A model generated the notes under the pieces. The model searched no databases. It had not been told where the DNA came from and saw nothing but the letters and a program-made list of their open reading frames with translations. A stretch of DNA of 64,000 nucleotides from Thelonectria olida (lineage: Eukaryota; Ascomycota; Sordariomycetes; Hypocreales; Nectriaceae), in the NCBI GenBank assembly GCA_020736575.1, contig JAGPYM010000009.1:1240001-1304000 (forward strand), given 5' to 3'. This document shows, one piece after another, positions 24,701 through 35,422 of the stretch. The translations under genes and the position numbers were made by a program. Positions within the stretch are counted from its first letter, which is position 1. Each line of letters starts with the position of its first letter.

Positions 24701-25546
24701 CTCTCTCTAGATTTCCGTGAAGGTATCACTTGCGGGACTCTTTCCGCTCCCGTAGATGAGGCGACGAACCACTAGTGGCTTGTCGAGATTTGACGGTGTC
24801 ACCACTAAAAGTGAGTAAAACAGAGGCGGCCTTGGCAGTCAACCACTCCGTCACTGGGGCATCTGTGTTCTGTGCTAAGAAAAAGAGGCGCCTATCGCGG
24901 ACAGCGACTCAGAGAACTACGTGGGCATGTTGTTCAACTAATTGATTCCTCAACCTGGCCTGTTGGTCACTCTGTTACATCGAAACGTCTGGAAAGATAG
25001 ATCTCACGGACCGCTATGATCTTCTGGACCTCACCCTCGCTGACACTGGTGCATTATGTGCTTTGACATTGTCTGCGCGCAGCGGATTTAGTGCAACATC
25101 TTTCTGTTTCATACTTTCATAGCTTGCATCTGCTCCTATCCATTTCCGACCAAGTGAAAGAAACCGGTTCCTGAAAGTTTCCTCGCTTTGCGCCCCTGGG
25201 CCAAGGCGCGCGGAATGGCAACTCCCGACCCGTGAACCAATCGCCCAGAGCGTGGCTTGCAATGATCTCCCGCCTCCGTGTCAATCATGGCGCCGTTAGA
25301 ACCCTGATTTGCTCTATCCGTCGGGTCTAGGCTGTTTCGCAAAGTTGAAGTCCAGGGAGCCCGAGCAACTCTCTTCGACGTTCGTCCATTGCGGCGGAGC
25401 CATTTAATCTATATAAAGGGCAGACGACGATTTTGCAAACAGGGTATCCCTTCCTCCTCATTCCCGTGATATTACACATCTTTAATTAAGGTTCTTTCTT
25501 GCATTGCACTTCAAGCTACAAACATCTGTTTGCGCTCTCCTTCACT
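21799..25546. other. 3.7 kb stretch without recognisable genes
   Basis: All frames on both strands are short (141 codons or fewer) with no domain I recognise and no chain of exons with shared frame. I see no terminal inverted repeats, no transposase fragment and no tRNA. Base composition is not strongly AT-rich, so it does not look like heavily RIP-mutated repeat DNA. Confidence 0.5.
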
Positions 25547-26908
25547 ATGGTTGAGAGCGCTGGTCCCATCATTGCCCACTCGTTGTGGTCATTGACGGTG
25601 GTCTCTTTTATCCTGATGGTCCTCAGATTTGCCTGCAAACGCAGACATAATAAAAGCTTTGCAGTGGATGATGCCGTCTTGTCGCTTGCATGGGTATGTT
25701 GCATCTTTCCCACCTTTGGGGGTCTTACTTAGTCGTGTGTGGATTAGGTCTGTCTTCTCGTGTACACAATCCTGACTATCATATCAACTATGTACGGCTT
25801 GGGCAGGCATATCAAAGAGATCCCTCCCGAGGACTTCAAGAAAGCCATCCAATTGCTCCTCGCGGGAGAAGTCTTTGCCATCTCCGCCATCGCCATTAGC
25901 AAGACATCCTTTGCCATTACTCTTCTACGCCTAGCCACCAAGAGTTGGCAGCGGTACCTGCTTTGGTACATTATCTTGTCGCTGAACATCGCCATGGGGA
26001 TGTGCTGCGTTATTCAATATGTGCAATGCTCCCCTGTTGAAGTGCTTTGGGATCCCACCGTGAAGGGAAAATGCTGGGACCCGAACGTGCAAATTCACTA
26101 CTCAATCTTTGCCGGATGTGAGTATCCATAGATCTCCTCTTTCGTCCTGGAGTCTTTCCCCAAGTTACAAGCAGACTGACATTCTGTGGCGACCAGCTTA
26201 TTCGTCTGCCATGGACATCTTGATGGCGATCATCCCGTGGGTTATGATGTGGAAACTACAGATGAAGAAGAGAGAAAAAGCAGGACTTTCGCTCGCTATG
26301 AGCTTGGGAGTGTTGTGAGTTAGATCCCCCCTCCCATTAAACCCTCCTCTACTTGGCACTCTTTGACTTGCCAGTTACTAATTGCTTGCCGCCGCAGTGC
26401 TGGTATCGCAGCAGCTATCAAAACTTCATACCTCCCAACGATCGCACGCTCGATAGACTTCACCTGTACGTCAAATTCGTCGCGAAAGAAGAACATTGAG
26501 ATTTGGGACTGATGCCGTGCAGATACTTGTGATAAGCTTCTCATCTGGGCTGGCTGCGAGACGTCCGTGACTATCATGGCCACTTCGCTCCCCTTCTTCC
26601 GCCTCGTCCTCAAAGAGGTCTCGGCCAAAGCAAAGGGTCGCCATGCGCGTGGTTACAGACTAGAAGAGGAGGAAAGCTCGAACTCGAATCAAAGATCACG
26701 CTCGGGTCGCACGGTGATTGTGCAATCCAACCGTGAGCAGACTGACAATAGCAGCGACACGTGTATCTTGCACAACACGGGAAAAACGTCCAACACCATA
26801 ATGCAGACCAGCCACGTCACAGTTGAGTATCACGACGCTGATTTGGAGAGTCAGGCGTTCAACTGGGTCCGGAACTCTTTCAGCAGTCGCACTCATTCCC
26901 AAGGGTGA
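25547..26908 (+). CDS. Rhodopsin-like (SAT4/DUF3112-type) integral membrane protein
   Basis: Five exons (25547-25693, 25748-26117, 26197-26314, 26398-26465, 26523-26908; introns 54, 79, 83 and 57 nt) give 362 residues. About seven hydrophobic segments are seen, including SLWSLTVVSFILMVLRF, VYTILTIISTMYGLG, YLLWYIILSLNIAMG, MDILMAIIPWVMMW and ETSVTIMATSLPFFR. The order, with a Cys-containing loop (QCSPVEVLWDP, GKCWDPNVQIHYSI) and SSAMDILMA, is that of the fungal 'rhodopsin domain-containing protein' family related to SAT4 and Pth11-type receptors. Members are plasma-membrane proteins thought to sense or signal; no CFEM domain is present here. The 100-residue C-terminal tail is polar. The ATG at 25547 is the first true start. 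Confidence 0.85.
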
Positions 26909-28198
26909 TGCCCAAATGGCTTCATTCACCCGGTGCTGGGGGTGGTGCTTAGGGAGTCCTTGGATTGTGGTTTGACACATCGGATGGATATTTTTTGTTT
27001 TTATAGTTCACAGGGCTAATGCCACTCAAATTGGGCTTTTGAATTGAATCCAAGTTAACCATTTGCAGCCTTCCAGGCTTAATGTCAAATTACATGCCTG
27101 GGTGTCTCTCTTGAGCTCTTCCCTAATGAATGGGGTAGGTAGTCTGGATCCAGTCGAGACCACCGTTGACGCTTGGTTCACTCCTGGAATGCATGCTAAA
27201 ACTGCTTTCGGGACTGCATTTTGGGGGGCTTCTTAGTTAATAATCGAGAAGACTCCATCTTTTCGATCTTGGGCCAGTGGTCCTTGTCTAGGCAGGCTGG
27301 ATTCGGCCATAATTATCATGGTGAACGGTGGCGTTTCCCTCAAGCCTTAATCGAGTGTCATACACTGCAACTCTGGAATGCGCTACCGGAAACAGTTACC
27401 AGAAGCCTGGATCGCTGATGATCCCCAGGTTGCCTGCTCTGGTCACCAGCTCGCTCTCAGAACTCATTGCTGGGGCACCTCCCAAGGGCCACATCCAGGA
27501 GTCCAGGACGCCCCGGTTTCCCATCGTCAGCAGACAGGAGATCACGCAGCAGTTACGGACAGTCAACTCTTGGGAAATTCCCGGTATTTTTAGATAGCCA
27601 TAATACTAAGGAGGTTTTGTCACTCCCCGGAGAGAACCGACCAAATAATTCGGAGCATTTATATAAAAGCCTGACTGTGCCCGTTAAATACCACCACAGA
27701 GAATACTGCAATTGCGGAGAAAGCTCCTGTAATCTATTGGCAGGAATGATTGTACAAATACTTCCCCCGGAATTCTGGTTATGCCGGAGCCGGGAAGTTG
27801 CCTAAATTGATGTCTATTGGTCGAGTACTTGCAGTGGCTGTTGACTCGCTGCTTCGAACCCCCGCCTCCAGCCTCGACCGTTTTTCAACCGACCGTTTCG
27901 GCCAGAACTTCTTATCACCATTCCTTCTGGGTTGTCTACTCGCACTTACTTCTCTATCAGGCCCGATGACGACGGAAAACCCTCGTATCCATCCCGGCGA
28001 GTCGTGAGCACACTTCAAGATGCCCATCGACTCAAGCATTGTGTGGCGATGCTGCCATTGTTTCGACGAGTTCTGCGCTGACACAACGCCCCTCGTGCTT
28101 AAGTGACGGCCACGTGCGTTGTATTTACTGCCAGTCATGGAAAGTCACACCTTCTCCATATGATTGGGAACGTAATTTTTCAAGAAACCTGCTAGGTG
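26909..28198. other. Intergenic, no gene seen
   Basis: About 1.3 kb with short frames only. A TTCGAACCC at 27854 resembles a tRNA B box but no matching A box or cloverleaf can be folded around it. Confidence 0.5.
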
Positions 28199-31100
28199 AT
28201 GGCTCTGTTTGTACAAGTACCAATTGACTCCGCTGCAGCCTACCAACGAGACCCGAGGGCCGGCTAAGTCGACACAACCCGCCGTTCAGATGCAGAAACT
28301 GCACCACGAGGCGCTGGTCGTCCTGAGACTGGCGGCCCAGGTGCAGTAGTTTTAGAACCTGACCCTTTTCTTGCTAGCATTGAAGCCCAGGAAAACCCAG
28401 CCGATTATGAGACCGGGAACAACCCCGATCAGACCAAAGATGACTTGGGTAATCCCGATAACGCCTTCGGTGATGGTGATAATGACTCCTCATATGCCTT
28501 CGGCTCAGTTCTTTTCCAAGACGTGCAGGATATTTACATGGATAGATTGTCTCGGTTCCTCCTAAATCTCCTTCAAAGAATTCCGAAAGTTGAGGAACTA
28601 TCCCACGACTTCTACCTCGTGCATTTACCAGTCTTACTAAAAGGTTTCGCTCGAAGACTCAATCAACATTCTAGGCATGGCACACAAGGAAACGTGTCAG
28701 CACTTCTGCACCAGAACTCGAGGTATGTGATGATATATTATGCAACTCAACCTATAAGCATTATTAAGTCTTATACAGAGACATCATCAAGTCAACGCTT
28801 CATGCCGCGTCCCATGTTCAAGCCAGTAGAAGCAGCGATGTGCAAATCGCCATAGAAAATGCGAAACCAAAACCACCCGAAGGAACACATAAAGGGAATG
28901 AAAGAAGTGGCGAGCAGGATCGGCTTGTTCACGAGCCTCTCGACAAGGACGTATCTCAAATCATTGAACAGGTTTCTTCCATTGACTTCAACGCTCCATT
29001 GAATCCACCAGAGCAAGGCGACGTGAATCCCAGGATCCGCGCATCTTGTGCGTCAGAGCTAGAGAGCCAGGTCTCGGTCATAGAAGCATCGCAAGCATAC
29101 AGGTGGCTTCAGTTCTCTATTCTAAAGCACGTGCAGCTGCATATTCCGAGCCCGAACTTAATGTTTGACATCGGTGAGATGCTCCGGAGCAAACTCTCAC
29201 AAATCCGTTCAATTCGCAATCTGAGTCCGAGACAACCCCAACCGTCACTAGACATGTATTTTCATCAGGAGTGGAATCTTCGCCAATTTGTGACAGATCA
29301 AGAGTACGCTGATACGAGCCCATGTGCATTGGATCATCTTCTCTGCGTCACAGGGACTCGACAACACGCTCAATCAACAACAGTAAGCCAATACATGGAG
29401 CAGACCTGGCCCGAGTCTTCTCGGTCCATGATACTTCTCCTGAACAAGTTTCTACTGATCCAGGACTCTGACTCATGCGACTGTAGGTTTGAAGCTGCCA
29501 GCTTGAATATGGAAGGCTTAACTAACACTTCTTCTTAGACACACTATCTAACGGATCTACTTTAAAAATAACACAATGTGGCTCTCGATGCTCCGTCAGA
29601 GTATCGGGTAGTCTTGACTTCGTTGTAGAGATTGGCGAACAGTTGGGATGGCTAGGGTCTGCTCTGCGCCCATCCTTTCTATCCGAGAGGGTTGTTGCTT
29701 GCTCACCCCGACTTTCAGTGCTGGGGTTCCGTGTTGACGCAACCTATAAAATCAACGCAGGCTGTCGGATTGAGTATACTCTCAACGAGGGTCCTAACAG
29801 CGACCATTCCCTCCCAGGATTCTGCTGGGCCAACATGTTCCAAAACCCCGTCATGGTTTCTGGTTATCCGATCCGCTTCCGTGAACGGTCAGAGACTGGC
29901 CTTGAACTACGTCTTGAAACAATGGCGGAACTAGTGCAATCACGGCAGTTCGTTAAAATTGATGGAAACATCATGTTGAAGGGGTTCTGCTCAGTGCTGG
30001 CTGTTACCGCAGTTGCAGCGGACGTTGTGAGGTGGCACTTCTTGTTCAACGCTGACGGCGATCGGATTTCATATTGCGATGAGCGGTTGCAAGAGAAGGG
30101 TATTAAGACTCCAAAGAGTTTGAAACTCAGAGACCTTAAGACTTGTCGACACGTGGTTGGATGGTGCTCGCCAGTTCGGGAATACACTGGTGAGCGGCTA
30201 CCTCATCTCGGCTTGACAACTTGCCCGATAAACTAATTCATGTTTGACTATAATAACATAGGACACCCTGGCGCGAGAATTGGCGTACAAGCATCAATGC
30301 TGCAACTATTCCCATCGTCATTCGTTTTGAGAAGCTCTATCTCGAAGGTGGTCTGAACTTGATCCTTGGTTTGCCGGGTCACTTGGCAAGCGGGACAAAC
30401 CGACCCGCATGAGCAAAGGTCACGGAATATCAAGACGTTTGAAGTGGATTTCTGCTCGATCATCTGTTTTCGTGGACGTCGATGAACGGAGAGCCTGGCT
30501 AGTTGAAGGGGCATCGGCGTTGCTTCATTTAGTCCGGGCCTCGATCGAACGAGACAGAAACGATCCGGCATATCGTTCGAAATGGGAACTCCCTGGAGTA
30601 CTTCAGCTTGAAGGAGACGCTTCTCTCGGCGGGGGAGGAGCGACAGTTCTTGAAGTATTGGGAAATCCGCTCAACCTGAACATTAAGCTGTACCTTGATG
30701 ATGAGAAGCCAGACGCCAGCGGCCAGCTAGTGCCGCACTACTATTACTTTCGTGATAGAGTGGAAGAGATCCTGCATGATCTCGAGTGCCTTGTGGACAA
30801 GCAGGCCGAGGTCTCTGCTCAAGATGGCTTTTGGTTCACTCACCCATCTAAACTGTGGGTGGACAAATTGGCAGGGTGGGACTTCTGGGACATTGCCGGG
30901 ATCGAAACTTCTATTCAACGGAGAATATACCACCTCCAAACTAAAGGTCATGGGTGGGTTGATTACATCCGATCAGTCCAGGCTATCCCCATCTTTGGAA
31001 ACAACTTTGGGGAGCTGCTTGCAGCTCAGGGAGGGAACGTCTGCTCGCTTTGGAAGACTGTTCCCACTGGCAAGGATTATTTGGCGTCATCGATCACAAC

Positions 31101-31404
31101 TTTGAAGAGAATTCAGGAGCGTCCCAATATGCAAGGTTTGAGTCCAGGTCTGATCACAGCAGATATTCGATGGAGATCTCAGGGAAACCTATTCTCGCCA
31201 TGCCCATGTCTCGCATCGAACCCGACAACCTGCCACCATGAGCCAGTCCAACTCCTAGTACCCAAGAGTCAGAACGTGTTTATCAAAGCTCCGAAGACGT
31301 GCATGGATATCACCCTACAGACTCTTGGAGACGATGGCGCAGTCATATTCGAACAGATGCCATACCAGTGGCCACTGAGCAGCAAGAAGAGGAAAGCGGG
31401 CTGA
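28199..31404 (+). CDS. Large fungal-specific protein of unknown function, frame broken (possible pseudogene)
   Basis: The long exons run to 28722, 28779-29482, 29539-30189 and from 30262 to 31404, with introns of 56, 56 and 72 nt. Conserved blocks match a widespread Pezizomycotina family of about 1000 residues of unknown function: YMEQTWP, EIGEQLGWLGSALR, FCWANMFQNPVMVSGYPI, LKGFCSVL, CRHVVGWCSPVREYTG, LKWISARSSVFVDVDERRAW, ALLHLVRASIERD and KGHGWVDYIRSVQAIPIFG. Two oddities: the ATG at 28199 is followed by an in-frame TAA at 28265, with the frame open again after it; and the frame must change between 30331 and 30353, either by a 1-nt indel or by a weak 43-nt intron (30348-30390). The true 5' end is therefore unknown and the gene may be inactive. 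Confidence 0.6.
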
Positions 31405-31550
31405 CTCGTTACTCACGGATCCATTCTTATAGTAATGCTATGACTTGATTATGCTGTGTCACTTGATTGATCGCTAGAGAGGCACGAATTGAAGGAGGTC
31501 CTGGTCCTGGGCAGATCAAATATTGCATGCTTGTTCGCAACACGGCCTAG

Positions 31551-31559
31551 CACGCCATG
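31551..31559. repeat. 9-bp target site duplication, left copy
   Basis: CACGCCATG directly precedes the left terminal inverted repeat and is repeated exactly at 34511-34519 after the right one. A 9-bp duplication is the standard size for Mutator-like elements. Confidence 0.95.
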
Positions 31560-31665
31560 GGGCGCCAATAGGTGCGCACCCGGGTGCGCACGTAAGTGTC
31601 ACGTGTTGCGCACCCGGTGCGTCTGTAAGGAAGTTATGTAAGCCCAACATCCTTGTATGCCAGCC
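31560..31665 (+). repeat. Left terminal inverted repeat (106 bp)
   Basis: Starts GGGCGCCAATAGG and ends TGTATGCCAGCC. Near the outer end it has a perfect 20-bp palindrome, GTGCGCACCCGGGTGCGCAC (31572-31591), then a CACGTG box and a second GCGCACCCGG motif. It pairs with 34405-34510. Confidence 0.95.
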
Positions 31666-31764
31666 GGCCGCAAGTTTTGCCCGAATTATTTCTAATCTCG
31701 AGATGACGAACTACTATGCAGATTCTTTAATTGGAATATAAGCAATGTGTACATCAACAATAAT

Positions 31765-34413
31765 CTAAGCAGTAACTACGATGCAGTCTTCAGCCTGGTT
31801 ATCGTTCGAGTATAGAGCTTGTTGGTCGATCATGTCCTGCTCAACGCTCTTCCAAATCTCCTTCATGCCTCTTCGCCTGTTCGCCAGAGGGTTGCCGCCC
31901 ATCTCCTGGGCGACTTGCCTCTCCACACGTTCATCTTCTGCCTTGGTCCAGTCCAAGTACGCCATCATCTCCTCCTTAGTCCACTCCCGGCCAGGTCTCG
32001 TTGATGTGCATCGCTCACCCATCTGCTTATAATCCAAACACCAGCTGTAACTTGTCTTATTATAGCGTTGGGGGAGGCCCATTGCCTTTCGATATTGCTG
32101 GTTAGTCTTCAAGCTACCTCGAGGCAGCTTGTTATACCATGCCGTCCGTGCTGCAACATATCGATGATATATAGCACAAGGGTCATCATAGCGTATGTCT
32201 GGTTCAGGCGATGGCACCGATGGCGGCACATCTGATGATGGGGGTATATCTGCCGATGAGGATGGCAGTGTTATTACATCTGGCGGAGACGGTATCATCT
32301 CTTGATCAGGTAGTGCCGCTAGCGGCGCTACCTCCTGCTGCGGCAAAATTGAGGATAAGGATGGATCGGGGACTGGCAGTGGAGCTGAAATTGGTGTAGT
32401 CGCTGACGGCAGCGTATTTGGAGGTGCTGTAGAGGTTGAGGAAGATATAAGATGCGCATATCGCAATGGGCATGCCTTTGAGCTCATCGTGTGGCCTTGT
32501 GTATGACATCTTGAGCATGTGGGGTTAGCTCTCGTCTGTATCTGTGATGCTTGCTCGACGATCTCAAATGCACATGGCTCGCGCTGAGTGCCAGTCTTCG
32601 GCAATGTTGACCTAGCTGCCACCTGATCGAATTGACGGCGGGGCTCTATGAGCAATTGAGGGTTTCCTTCTCGTTGAAGATGCCAATGCGTATGGAAGTG
32701 GTGTAGCTGAAGCGGCTGCTCTTGTCGTAGAAGAGGCTCGATTGTGTGAGCGCAAGGGAGCCCAAGCGTTGCTGAGAAGACTCCTGTGCAGGCAGGGAGC
32801 CTGTCCTGTTGGAGCCGCTTCCTCTGCGCCTCAACCTTCCGCAATGCCTCGTGAGATACCCAGCCTCGTACGATGCTGTATAGACTCCCTGAGAGTTCTA
32901 TGGGCGTCCGGATTTGCTGCTTCGCTTGGTTTGCTCGGAGCTCAGCTACTTGGTTAAGTATCGCCAGCTTGATAGCCCTCCAGGCCTCAAAGAGATCCAG
33001 CTGGGAAGTATCAAGGTACATTTTGATGAGCTGATGAATACCCTCGCCTCGAGACGTCACCACATTCTCAAAGTGAAGATACTGATCAACCCAAGCTTTG
33101 ACGAGCTTCGTTTTGTAGAGGTCAAGCCATGTTTCGATGATGTAGGCGACCTCCCGGGCGTGGGCCGAAGCATAGCGCTCTTTGAGCTGTTGAATCCTGT
33201 CTTCAAATGTCTCCTCGTTTGCCGATGCCACGAGCTCATGCCATTTCCCGTAAAAGTCCTTCCACTCTTGGTGGCCTTGAGGCTCTTGAGCCGCATCGTT
33301 ATGGCGCATAAAGCTTGGCTGGCAGTAACGCAGGACTGCCTTGTTGGCATGCCAAAGGCATAGAAGCGATACTGCAGTCGGGAAGCAATGAGATACCGCA
33401 TTCATGCAGGCGAGACAGCGGTCTGTAAGGATCACAGATGGCAGCCTTGCGCTACAGGCTTCGTACATTGAACGTAGCCGATCTAACGCCCAGATGTAGT
33501 CCTTCTCCTCCTCGCCGCTGAGGAAGGCGAAGGCAATGCAGAATGAGCGTTGACAGGCGTCAACACCGACGATATCGAGAAGAGGCATCTTATACTTGTT
33601 TGTCTTGTATGTGCAGTCCAATATAAGTATATCCGGGTATGACTTGAGGTATGCTAGCGACTCTGGGTGGGCAAACAACACAGCTGTAACCCGACCATCC
33701 TCATCAAAGCGTATTCGACTCCAGAAACCCTCTGCCTCAAGCTCATTAGCAAGAGCTTGTATTGTGCTTTGACCCTTTTGCTGGTCTCGTTTGCCTTGTG
33801 CAATGCAGTTGTAGATGTCTTGCTGCGTAGCAAGAGACTCTGTGTTCTGACGTAGGTAGGATCTAATCTCTTTCGGTGCTACTCCAGCGTTCGCAAGGTT
33901 GTTGATAGTTGACCTATCTGCATGGGATAGTTGACGATGGACTGGATGTGCAGACATGTTTGTGCTTGGCTCGTGGTTGTGATGGGCAAACTCGCTGCCA
34001 GGACGGTGCGTAAGGCGCCATGTTGCCTTATCCAAGGCCTCCTTTGCAAGGACTGAGAATTGACACCCTGTACGCCGTGTTGTAGTTGACCGTTGCCGTG
34101 CATCCGAGGATTTGGGAGGTGCTCCTCCACGGTCACAGCTGAAGAAAACAATTCGTCTGCCGCTCCGTGTTTTCTTCGACTTCCCAGTGACAAACGCATA
34201 GCCCCTGGGAGCTGCCCATGCATTGATCGCAGCGTGTAGGGCTTCCCGAGAGCCATACTCGCGTTCGGGAGGCAGACAGTCGTCAGAAAATTGACGAGTA
34301 GCTGTAACTGGATTCATTCTGGGAGAGACAATTTGAGAAGATCGTTGCGCGGCGAAGTGAGGCTCTTCATCAACGGAAAAGGGGTAGCTACAAGCGATGC
34401 GCCTGGCTGGCAT
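31765..34413 (-). CDS. MULE transposase (Hop-type, MULE/FAR1-like)
   Basis: One exon, 882 residues, with no stop or frameshift. Residues 50-150 form a FAR1/WRKY-GCM1-like zinc domain (FFSCDRGG, RRTGCQFSVLA, HHNHEPS) that binds DNA ends. The DDE core follows: Asp near 266 (ILILDCTYKTNKYKMPLL), Asp near 331 (VILTDRCLACMNAV) and Glu near 457 (VVTSRGEGIHQLIK), with the CLWHANKAV helix typical of the MULE superfamily. A SWIM-like LGLPCAHTI and a CCHC-type knuckle (CSRCHTQGHT) come next, then a long Pro/Ser linker and a basic C-terminal region. The start codon at 34413-34411 lies inside the right terminal repeat, so promoter and binding sites must overlap. It should catalyse cut-and-paste transposition. 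Confidence 0.95.
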   Translation of the reverse strand: MPARRIACSYPFSVDEEPHFAAQRSSQIVSPRMNPVTATRQFSDDCLPPEREYGSREALHAAINAWAAPRGYAFVTGKSKKTRSGRRIVFFSCDRGGAPPKSSDARQRSTTTRRTGCQFSVLAKEALDKATWRLTHRPGSEFAHHNHEPSTNMSAHPVHRQLSHADRSTINNLANAGVAPKEIRSYLRQNTESLATQQDIYNCIAQGKRDQQKGQSTIQALANELEAEGFWSRIRFDEDGRVTAVLFAHPESLAYLKSYPDILILDCTYKTNKYKMPLLDIVGVDACQRSFCIAFAFLSGEEEKDYIWALDRLRSMYEACSARLPSVILTDRCLACMNAVSHCFPTAVSLLCLWHANKAVLRYCQPSFMRHNDAAQEPQGHQEWKDFYGKWHELVASANEETFEDRIQQLKERYASAHAREVAYIIETWLDLYKTKLVKAWVDQYLHFENVVTSRGEGIHQLIKMYLDTSQLDLFEAWRAIKLAILNQVAELRANQAKQQIRTPIELSGSLYSIVRGWVSHEALRKVEAQRKRLQQDRLPACTGVFSATLGLPCAHTIEPLLRQEQPLQLHHFHTHWHLQREGNPQLLIEPRRQFDQVAARSTLPKTGTQREPCAFEIVEQASQIQTRANPTCSRCHTQGHTMSSKACPLRYAHLISSSTSTAPPNTLPSATTPISAPLPVPDPSLSSILPQQEVAPLAALPDQEMIPSPPDVITLPSSSADIPPSSDVPPSVPSPEPDIRYDDPCAIYHRYVAARTAWYNKLPRGSLKTNQQYRKAMGLPQRYNKTSYSWCLDYKQMGERCTSTRPGREWTKEEMMAYLDWTKAEDERVERQVAQEMGGNPLANRRRGMKEIWKSVEQDMIDQQALYSNDNQAEDCIVVTA

Positions 34414-34510
34414 ACAAGGATGTTGGGCTTACATAACTTCCTTACAGACGCACCGGGTGCGCAACACGTGACACTTACGTGCGCACCCGGGTGCGCACCT
34501 ATTGGCGCCC
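34405..34510 (-). repeat. Right terminal inverted repeat (106 bp)
   Basis: Exact reverse complement of 31560-31665. It contains the transposase start codon near its inner end and the same 20-bp palindrome near its outer end. Confidence 0.95.
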
Positions 34511-34519
34511 CACGCCATG
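34511..34519. repeat. 9-bp target site duplication, right copy
   Basis: CACGCCATG, identical to 31551-31559, follows the right terminal repeat. Confidence 0.95.
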
Positions 34520-34677
34520 CATTCGCTTAATAAGCGGCCATTGACCCAAGAACAATGGCTGCAGAACTTGAGTAAAGAGACAATGATAGGCCGTAATATT
34601 TGTATACTGTACAGTTCTAGAGTAGGTAAATTTACATTTCGGAGCGTAGAAAAACATCTGGCATTTTACCCAGCTGA

Positions 34678-35422
34678 TTAGTTTGCGGCGAGTTTGCTTT
34701 TACTAGCTAATCGTCGCTCCTCAGCTGCAACCATGTCTACACGAATCAAGTTAGTTTGTTTTCGCTGTCATAAGAGCTGAAGACTTACCCTTCCAAAGGT
34801 CCTGGCCCTCGTAATCTTCTTTGTGAATGCGCTGTTCAATGAGGCGTTTATGATCGGGGTCGTTGGGATCGACGACCATGACTGTCTGCCAGCGACTAGT
34901 TCCCTTCTTCGCATCGTTCATCTCAAAGGCGGCAGAGACAATAAGAACAGCAAGTGTTAGGCCCTGGGCGTAGACACGAGCTTGGACGATTTTGTTTGCA
35001 GTACTCAGAGGTTGTCGGCTCACGAGTGCGAATGCAATACCCATTGATGCTAGCCAGGACATGAAGACAATGCTATACCTGTTCTCCTTGCCGTATTCTA
35101 AGAAGCGCTCATAAGCAGACTCGTTCTCGCGAACGAGTTGGGCGTTGCGAGCGGCATTATCGACGTAATTCCGTTTGGGGTCCTGCGCCTTCTGGTAGGC
35201 TATGCTCCAGCGCTCAGCATTTACAATCGCGCCGAAGGTGCCGGTTGATGTGATGAGGAAGGCCCTGAATGGGATGGTGAGACCTCGGAAAGCTGCATAG
35301 CGCCTGGAAGCCACGTAAACGCCGCCCAGACCGAGGCCGAGGCCAAAGACGCCACCAATGAGACCACCCTTGACGACCTCGGAGTAATGGGCTTTTTCTT
35401 CTTCCTTGGTGAGAATCTTCAT
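34678..35422 (-). CDS. Mitochondrial Rcf2-like / HIG1 domain protein
   Basis: Two exons, 35422-34789 and 34736-34678 (52-nt intron 34737-34788), 230 residues starting MKILTKEEE. The frame is open further upstream, but Rcf2 family proteins start MKIL, so this ATG was chosen. Two hydrophobic regions are seen: a Gly-rich one near residue 25 (KGGLIGGVFGLGLGLGGVYV) and a C-terminal HIG1-type pair (FMSWLASMGIAFALVSR then KIVQARVYAQGLTLAVLIVSA). The Q-A-R-x-x-A-Q-G-L-T motif marks the HIG1 domain. Rcf2 proteins sit in the mitochondrial inner membrane and help assemble or modulate cytochrome c oxidase and respiratory supercomplexes. The second exon adds a charged tail. This looks like a core gene, unlike most of its neighbours. 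Confidence 0.88.

Larger units (their letters stand above)
31560..34510 (-). mobile_element. Complete Mutator-like (Hop-type) DNA transposon
   Basis: A 2951-bp element bounded by 106-bp terminal inverted repeats that are identical as far as I can read, flanked by the 9-bp direct repeat CACGCCATG. Between the repeats lies one unbroken transposase gene of 882 codons on the minus strand. Fungal Mutator-like elements of the Hop family have this layout. Perfect repeats, perfect target duplication and an intact reading frame point to a recent insertion and an autonomous copy. It sits between genes and does not break an annotated one. There is no sign of RIP (C-to-T) damage. Confidence 0.95.

Noticed and set aside
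13305..26908. A secondary-metabolite cluster (NmrA-like, two SDRs, membrane protein)
   Set aside because: No polyketide synthase, NRPS, terpene cyclase or P450 is present, and the genes are far apart and in mixed orientation.
27840..27870. TTCGAACCC resembling a tRNA B box
   Set aside because: No A box at the right distance and no cloverleaf or acceptor stem can be formed.
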